Of a stretch of DNA of 64,000 nucleotides, positions 58,201 through 64,000 are shown one piece after another. Made by a program: the position numbers and the translations under genes. The notes below the pieces were generated by a model. It ran no database searches, was not told the DNA's origin, and was given only the letters and a program-made list of their open reading frames with translations. Numbering within the stretch: position 1 is the stretch's first letter; each line of letters begins with the position of its first letter. This DNA is from Mucidula mucida (Eukaryota; Basidiomycota; Agaricomycetes; Agaricales; Physalacriaceae): assembly GCA_015501055.1 (NCBI GenBank), contig JADNYV010000195.1:1-64000 (forward strand). The letters are read 5' to 3'.

Positions 58201-58497
58201 AGCATTAGGAGATGGTTCACGATTGGGCGAAGGTGATGAGGAATGAGGAGGAGAAGGTGTGGGTCCGCAAGAAGGAGAAGGTGTGGGTCCGCGCGAACGA
58301 GGAGGGCTGGAACTAAAACCATTGTCAAAATTATATATGTCCTCGTTGGCTGCCGGGGGCAATGGAAGTGGTTGCTCGATGGTGTAGTGTTGGGAATTAA
58401 CATGTTGGGTGAGACCACTCTGATTGTAGAACATCCTTGCACATCCCGCAAAAGTGCAAGGAATAGAACCGAGAGTGCGGTGTTGACGAGTGCTCAT
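55260..58497 (-). pseudogene. Plavaka transposase gene with one in-frame stop
   Basis: Eight exons: 58497-57628, 57576-57372, 57318-57090, 57040-56911, 56855-56680, 56631-56535, 56484-55959 and 55909-55260, 670 codons. All junctions keep frame. N-terminal C2H2 finger (IPCTFAGC...LTQHVNSQH), then a Pro-rich linker. The Plavaka core follows: WKKQSYQIWYRDP, NMLANPDFASEFD, PMILGSDKTTVSVATG, GNLHGSVRRAHRGG, IADYPEQVLLAGVV, TSDLLHQIIKGSFKDHLGEW, PWRRSSRY and LLTNQRLDK. The C-terminal part is YPCALVHWFDRCG ... VNKYIDYHVHE. A TGA at 55646-55644 interrupts WYGHH/RDCALL; the 40-nt intron that could remove it breaks the frame. It encodes the enzyme that would move the element, now probably inactive. Confidence 0.88.
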
Positions 58498-58655
58498 GGT
58501 GACGATGGAGAGAGATACGAACAGGGGCTACACAGCGAGTCAGTAAAGAGCCGGTTGGAAATTGTCGGAAGTATGCTTACAAAATCAAGCCACCATTGCG
58601 CAATTTTTCAACCACCCTCCATTCCATCCCCCACCTAACCTCTTCACGTGGCGCC
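58498..58655. promoter_or_regulatory. Bidirectional promoter of the Plavaka element
   Basis: Only about 158 bp separate the two divergent start codons, so both transposon genes must be expressed from this interval. Confidence 0.5.
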
Positions 58656-61124
58656 ATGTCTAAGCGCTATGCGACGCGCAGCACCACTGTCAAAATTGAC
58701 GACTCCTTATTGAAGCGTACCCGCAAAGAGATTGAGGAAGCAAAACAGCAAAAGGCAGAGGCTTCGCGGCAGGAAAAGCAGTGTCAGAACGGCAAGGAAG
58801 CAGCTACCAAGGCGGCTCAGTCAGAGTCGCGACGACGAGTAGCACGGGCACAGGATAAGCAGGCCGTGGCAAATAGAATTAATGAGTCTGTTCGACCCGA
58901 TTTGCTGGAAGCTAACGTCGTTCCATCCATTCAGTTAACTGCCACGACTCCGCCTACTGCACCCCCACAGCAATTATCCGCCGCTCCTCCGGACCCCGTA
59001 GCGGCTGCCACAACCGCACGTTCCCCCGAGTCACCAGAGGACAACTTCTTTACTGGCATGGATGATGGGAAGGATTTCAACGGCGAGATAGAGCAGGATG
59101 CGGATGTTGACATGGAGGGGGGTGACAGTGATTTTGGTCTTCTCCTTCATCTTCCACCAGAGACAGAGTCGGAGGGCAGCATGTATGGTGAGAGTGCCTT
59201 TCGTGATGATGACTCGGAGCCTAACGATGACCCCCATGTCGCCGTGGGCAATGATGACGACTTGTCGGGCCCTCTCAATCCCAACTATGACTCGGATGAC
59301 TCTGATGCCTACGAAAATGATGACGAGGCAAGCGACGAGGAGGAGGATCCACTGGCGGATGATGTTGTGGCTAGCAAACAGGAACGGCCCAAGAAGAGGA
59401 AGAGGACCACCGCTGCAGCACCCATTATACCCCCAGGGATGACGCCTTCTCAGAAAGAGGACTACTTCCAGTATTTGGCATGGAAGCAGGCCCAGGATGC
59501 TGTAAAAGCAAAGGGCAACACAAGCAAGAAAAGGAAGGTGACAGCGGCTGCTAAAAAGGTAAGCTACATATTGCATTAAGTATAATCTAACTTACCTTTA
59601 GGTCGCGAAAACTTCGACTCGCTGGGAAATCGAATCAGCACGAGATGTGCCAGCAAAGGCACCAGTCCAACCAAAGACGGTTACAGGAAACAAGCGCAAG
59701 GAAGCGGAGCCTCAAGACAACAATCAGTTTGTAAATTTTGCTTTCACTTATGCACGACTTACTCATATTCACAGGCAAAAAAAGCGATCCAAGGCAAACG
59801 AACAGGGAGGCATCTCCACGGATTGGAAAAAGACGATTAATCGCTACCAAACGGAGGCAGCAGCATCTACGACCTCACTTGGAGAAGTCGTCGGGGAGTT
59901 TGACGATGTGGAGAGTCCGGCGAGTCTTGCCGCTGCTCGTGCGTTAAAGGTGAAGGAAAACGTAGAGGCCGCCAGCGGCGAGATCAAGGGAGGAAGCAAA
60001 GTACGTTATGGCATTGTTTACGTGCTATATCTGATGTACTCCGCACTAGCGCCAACACCGTAATGCGATAGCCATCATTCCCGCGGACATCAAGGAGATC
60101 GACGGCAAGGAGCGCGAGACGCCAGCGACTGGGAAACGCACTGTCTGGAGAAACTACCATCTTCCTGTGGACTCATCAGAACTGTCCAAATGGCAGAAGC
60201 AGGTGATGACACGGATCCTCGACTACATGGGCAGCCTCAAGAATATTTTTGCCGCGAACAGTGACAAGGAATTGCGCTCAATCGTGTGCAAGGAGTGGCT
60301 GCGATTCTTTGGCCATCTTGAGGTCCACGTTCTGCACAATGGGCAGAACATTGTGCGAGCGGATCATCCAGCCATTCTCGGAGTTGTTGGTATTTTTATT
60401 AACATGCTAGCTTGACGCTGACTTCAATTCGGATAGGCACAGTCAAATATTTGAACATATTGCAGCGATGTGGGGCAAACGGGCCTCACGACGCTTAAAA
60501 ACTGGTGGGATTGCCCGGAGATGAAGCCTTACAACACAATCAAGCTTCGGAAGGAGTGGATTGTCTCACAGCTCACGAAGGCGCGTTGGTTCTTTGATGA
60601 TCCTAACGCAAACCCGGTGTGTAATCATTTCCCTCTTTCTATACACTATTCTAAGCTCCATGTTGTAGCCTACCGGAGACTTCCTTGGTCCTCTCGTGCT
60701 GGAGGTCTTTGCATTCCATGTCAACCTTGTTGGGGGCATCCCTTTCGAGGAGTCGTACGGTAATCCAGTTGGAGCGTTGAGTCTATGTGCTATATCGGTA
60801 GGTTTCTTGTTTCCTGCTTCCTCCTCGTCTCTAAACAACTTCTAGGTCAAGCTAGCACTCATGATGTGGCAGAATGGTTACCTGCAGAAGGAGAAGACTG
60901 CCGGCAAAAACAACGCGGATAGCTTCAAGGACAAGCCGTGGGGTGCAGAGGCTGGACAAAAGCTCCTCCCCCGAGCGCAGGCATTGAGCGAAGACCAGTG
61001 GGACGACATCTTCCAACACTGTGAAGCCATTGTGGAGGCCAGGCGCGGTACCAGGAAAGCTACAACATCAGCTGGAGTCGACGCCGTGGAGAACAACTTT
61101 GACGATGATTTTGATGATCTTTGA
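58656..61124 (+). CDS. Second ORF of the Plavaka element, probably frameshifted
   Basis: Exon 1 58656-59558 starts MSKRYATRSTTVKIDD, with a Lys/Glu-rich coiled stretch (KRTRKEIEEAKQQKAEASRQ) and long acidic runs. Exon 2 from 59602 (VAKTSTRWEIESARD). Then GGSK/RQHRNAIAIIPADI across an intron at about 60001-60050. Then VWRNYHLPVDSSELSKWQKQ and LDYMGSLKNIFAANSD, then WWDCPEMKPYNTIKL, then TGDFLGPLVLEVFAFHVNLV. It ends in an acidic tail (NNFDDDFDDL). Between 60385 and 60470 no GT-AG choice joins the two sides in frame, suggesting a 1-nt indel. I do not know a defined function. By analogy with two-gene CACTA elements it could be a DNA-binding accessory protein. Confidence 0.65.
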
Positions 61125-61561
61125 GTATGTATCATCAATTCCGTTCGCTTCATCTACTCATTTATCCTTTCCAGACCCATCTCACCGGTATCCAAGGCTT
61201 GATTGGCACAGCCTGAGTCGATGGTCCGATTCTATTCAAGTTCAAGCCGGCGGGCCACTGTGCTCCGAGTCCGAGGCGTAGTTTACAACGTCTCATCCTC
61301 TTTGCCACCGTGTATCTTGCTTATATTATTAAGTACTATATTGATTATCATCATTCACAACGTCTAGTAAGGCCGTAATGGCAAAAGCAAGTAGGAATAA
61401 GAACAGTATGGATCTGTATGGCAGGTGCAGGGGCAAGTATGGTGCTGCATGGCGCGGAGGTATGGTACGGTATGGTTCATCGTCGCCATGTGTATGGAAT
61501 GATGCAGGTCCTTTTTGTCGCCATACGCGATCATGGCGGTATGGCTTGTATGGTTGGTATC

Positions 61562-61595
61562 ATTTCATACCAACCATACAGGCTGGTACTTACTG
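61562..61595 (-). repeat. Right terminal inverted repeat of the Plavaka element
   Basis: Ends ...ATACCAACCATACAGGCTGG then TACTTACTG; pairs with the left end. Preceded by TATGGT-rich subterminal sequence from about 61390. Confidence 0.7.
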
Positions 61596-61601
61596 ATGGC
61601 C

Positions 61602-63393
61602 TGGTCCTCTTGTTCTAAAGCTACTCGTTGTGCTTATGTTCATCTTCGTCGGCATGTAAGTGGTTGACTTCTTCTTAGATTCCAAGGCTTACTTAATCCT
61701 CAGTATCTGTTGCGCTGGAGGAGGCCCGAGCAGTGGTGAATATGGGGCATATGTAGGAGGGAAGTACTGGAATGATCCTGGCGCCTTCGCCAACGGTTTC
61801 AAGGGTGTTTGTGCCGTATTTGTAACTGGCACGTCTAGAATCTTCATCTAATATTCTCGTTACTAATTCCGCTACAGCTGCTTTCTCGTTTTGTTTGTCA
61901 ATTTGCCTATGAGGGTTTCCATACTGATGTGATTGCAGCTGGTACCGAGCTTGTGGGTCTCGCCGCTAGTGAGACACCTAATCCGAGGGCGGTCATGCCT
62001 GGTAAGTTGCAGGATCTTCATACATTATTTAGGTCTAACACTGATATTGACATTCAGGTGCTGTCAAGGGAACTTTCTGGCGCATCGTAAGCCAGTCTAC
62101 GCTCGATTTGTCGTTACACCAGAACTTACTTCTGTTCACCAGACCATCATATTCGTGGTTTCTCTGACGATCATCGGACTCCTCCTTCCCTACGACGAAC
62201 CGCGTCTCATTGGTGGCAGCGGTTCATCTGCTTCCCCCTTCGTCATTGTTCTATCACATGCGAACATCAGTGGACTCGATGGTAGGTACCGGACCTTCCC
62301 TATATGACACCCTTTCACTAAACTGGACACGTAGACTTGGTGAACGCCACCATCTGTATATCGGTTCTATCATCGGCTTGTCCTGCGTATATGCCGGCTC
62401 GCGAACTTTGACCGCATTGGCAGAGACCGGTTTTGCCCCCAAGGTATTCGCCTATGGTATATTCCGCCAGCCCGATTTCACGTTCCAGTCTGACGGATGC
62501 CTTTTCACTTTAGTCGACAAGTCTAGTCGTCCCTTATTCTCCGTCGTCGCCATTCTCATCTTCGGACCGATCGCCTACGTTAACTGCTCCGATGATGGTG
62601 ATACCGTCTGTAAGCTACTAAACTTATGTACATTCCCAGGTCTCAAACAGGTTCGTAGTCAAATGGCTTCTCGCACTCTCTGGATTGTCAACGATCTTTA
62701 CATGGATGGCGATCTGCCTCTGCCAGTTAGTCTCGCCGCAGTCTTGTATCATTTTCGACACTTGACCTTCAATCAAAGTATCCGATTCCGTGCGGCCTGG
62801 AAAGCTCAAGGCCACTCTCTGGAGGAACTCCCCTTCAAAGCCCTCGGAGGCGTGTGGGGTTCGTGGTTCGGTGTGATCATGAACGGACTCGTCCTCATCG
62901 CCCAGTTCTACGTGGTACATCTCTTCCATTTCCCGCTATTGCACAGCTAGCTGAGTTACCTGTACCACAGGCCGTCTTTCCAGTCGGCGAATCCGTTAGC
63001 GGTAGAGACGCCGCAGACTCTTTCTTCTGTAAGTGGACTAGAATCCAGAGTTTGGTGTATCTGTACTGAGACGAGGTCCACAGCTGCGTATCTCGCCGCG
63101 CCAATCATGATCATGTTCTACATCATCGGTTACGTGTGGAAACGCCAGCTTCCTAAACGCGCGAATGCAATCGATTTAGACGTAAGTTTAACCAACGCAC
63201 GTTCTTTGACCGTTTGTCTCACCCACACCCAAGTCCGGTCGCAAGTCCTGGTTGACGGTTGAAGATATGAGAACAGTAAGTCATGCTGTCAAGTTCCTTG
63301 GACGAATGCTCATTACAAACTCCACAGTATCGTGCCGAGCGCAAAAAAGCGCCCTGGCATATCAGGATCTATCGCATCCTGTTTTCGAATTAG
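61602..63393 (+). pseudogene. Amino-acid permease (YAT/GAP type), 5'-truncated and frameshifted
   Basis: Plasma-membrane amino-acid/proton symporter family. Coding resemblance begins directly beside the transposon end (LKLLVVLMFIFVGI) and runs through CCAGGGP, YWNDPGAF, GTELVGLAASETPNPRAVMP, IIFVVSLTIIGLLLPYDEP, DLVNATICISVLSS, TLTALAETGFAPKVFAY, WLLALSGLSTIFTWMAICL, ALGGVWGSWFGVIMNGLVLI, MFYIIGYVWKRQLPKR and YRAERKKAPWHIRIYRILF, stop 63391-63393. Many short introns are visible. The N-terminal half (about the first five membrane spans) is missing. Near 62380 a 1-nt deletion separates ISVLSS from SCVYAGSRTLTALA. Not functional. Confidence 0.82.
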
Positions 63394-63562
63394 TACTGTA
63401 TAGCGTGAAGACCCATAAGTCTAGTCTGTACATCATGAAAAAAAAGCAACGGTATAAATAGCGCTGAACGAAAAGAAAGCATAAAGAGCGCCGTAAGCAA
63501 ACGAGGGGCAGGTAAATAAACAGGCAGCTAAAATACAACACGACGGCGCCAGGAGATACACA

Positions 63563-64000
63563 TCAAGGTCCGGAGGGCGGCCTACGATTCGGCCGTAAAG
63601 CAGACGCCTTTTTGGGCGCAGGTCCAGTCTGACGAGGCTGGTTGAAGTAATCGGGTGCGTTCTGAGCACTGCGTGTAGGGTCGCTGGAGCTATTTATTGT
63701 ATCACTACCAGTGGCGTCACTCTGCGAGGTAGACGGCCTCTGCCCAGGCCGCTGCGACATAATACCCTCGGCGTTGGCATACCGCGGCGGAAGCTCGACC
63801 ACCTCAGTACCGTCTTCGTGATAGACAGTAACCGGTGCTCGCCCACCATCATGGTGTACTACGTACACCGCGCCCGATCCCCGCCCGGTCGTAGGGCTGG
63901 TTGGACCACCACCCGTGTCACTCGAAGTTGCATCCCCAGGCATACGGAAAGGCTCGACCTGATATTGATTCGAGCCCAACGAGGTGGCATTACTATTCAG
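63563..64000 (-). CDS. 3' end of an unassigned protein gene (runs off the window)
   Basis: Open from the window edge to a stop at 63563. The visible part is a low-complexity, Ser/Pro/Gly-rich C-terminal tail. It includes GSGAVYVVHHDGGRAPVTVY and GTEVVELPPRY, a phrase I associate with cytoplasmic tails of single-span fungal membrane proteins with large extracellular domains. The membrane segment itself would lie outside the window. Partial; function unknown. Confidence 0.55.
   Translation of the reverse strand: MNSNATSLGSNQYQVEPFRMPGDATSSDTGGGPTSPTTGRGSGAVYVVHHDGGRAPVTVYHEDGTEVVELPPRYANAEGIMSQRPGQRPSTSQSDATGSDTINSSSDPTRSAQNAPDYFNQPRQTGPAPKKASALRPNRRPPSGP

Larger units (their letters stand above)
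54976..61595. mobile_element. Plavaka-type DNA transposon (CACTA-related), about 6.6 kb
   Basis: Imperfect terminal inverted repeats bound two divergent genes. Left end: CAGTAAATTCCCATCCGTAT. Right end as reverse complement: CAGTAAGTACCAGCCTGTAT. Both continue GGTTGG. Inside each end, TATGGT/ACCATA words recur many times over roughly 120 bp (left) and 220 bp (right), like the subterminal repeats of CACTA elements. CAT precedes the left end and ATG follows the right end, so either the repeat is 3 bp longer or the target duplication is AT; I cannot decide. Content: a transposase recognisable as Plavaka and a second ORF. Confidence 0.85.

Noticed and set aside
59714..59775. 44-nt intron (GTAAAT...CACAG) in Plavaka ORF2
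   Set aside because: It would break the frame, whereas reading through is open and joins GGISTDWKKTINRY naturally. Left unspliced in my model.
1..64000. CRISPR arrays, rRNA and bacterial operon signals
   Set aside because: None seen. The spliced genes show this is eukaryotic DNA, so Shine-Dalgarno-type sites and operons do not apply.

Overview
The window is a stretch of basidiomycete (very probably Agaricomycetes) nuclear genome. The evidence is the gene style (many 45-60 nt GT-AG introns, tiny exons), the families present (F-box proteins, a BTB protein, a DUF4246 protein, a sedolisin peptidase, a YAT-type amino-acid permease) and a Plavaka-type DNA transposon, a group typical of Agaricomycotina. 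No rRNA, convincing tRNA or CRISPR array was seen.

Layout. 1-1.2 kb: intact three-finger C2H2 transcription-factor gene (minus). 3.3-5.6 kb: intact secreted S53 (sedolisin) protease. 6.6-8.8 kb: DUF4246 gene with apparent frameshifts. 9.0-10.2 kb: broken F-box/leucine-rich-repeat-like gene. 10.75-11.4 kb: unassigned 213-codon gene. 11.9-13.0 kb: HMG-box gene. 13.75-14.77 kb: BTB/POZ gene. 15.5-17.4 kb: F-box pseudogene carrying an internal inversion of about 345 bp; its intact paralogue is at 47.3-49.3 kb.

20.1-53.9 kb is a segmental-duplication cluster. A peroxisomal SCPx-type thiolase gene occurs four times: at 20.5 kb (truncated), 31.1 kb (frameshifted), 42.9 kb (intact, plus) and 53.5 kb (intact, minus). 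All four share an upstream TGACGTCA palindrome. Copies 1 and 2 are each followed by the same 8.3-kb block (22.49-30.81 and 33.88-42.21 kb), which starts inside a defective C2H2 paralogue and then carries degenerate, intron-rich, unassigned gene-like sequence. That sequence includes tandem exon-intron modules and an aspartic-protease-like fragment. A related, oppositely oriented relic lies at about 50.2-51.0 kb.

54.97-61.60 kb is a Plavaka element with imperfect terminal inverted repeats, TATGGT-rich subterminal regions and two divergent genes: a C2H2-containing transposase with one in-frame stop, and a second ORF. Its right end abuts a 5'-truncated, frameshifted amino-acid permease (61.6-63.4 kb). 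The window closes with the 3' end of an unassigned gene on the minus strand.

There is no evident pathway-level cluster. The genes look like neighbours in a repeat-rich, rearranging region. Exon boundaries are my manual reading of splice sites and reading frames. Family names come from recognised motifs, not from a database search.
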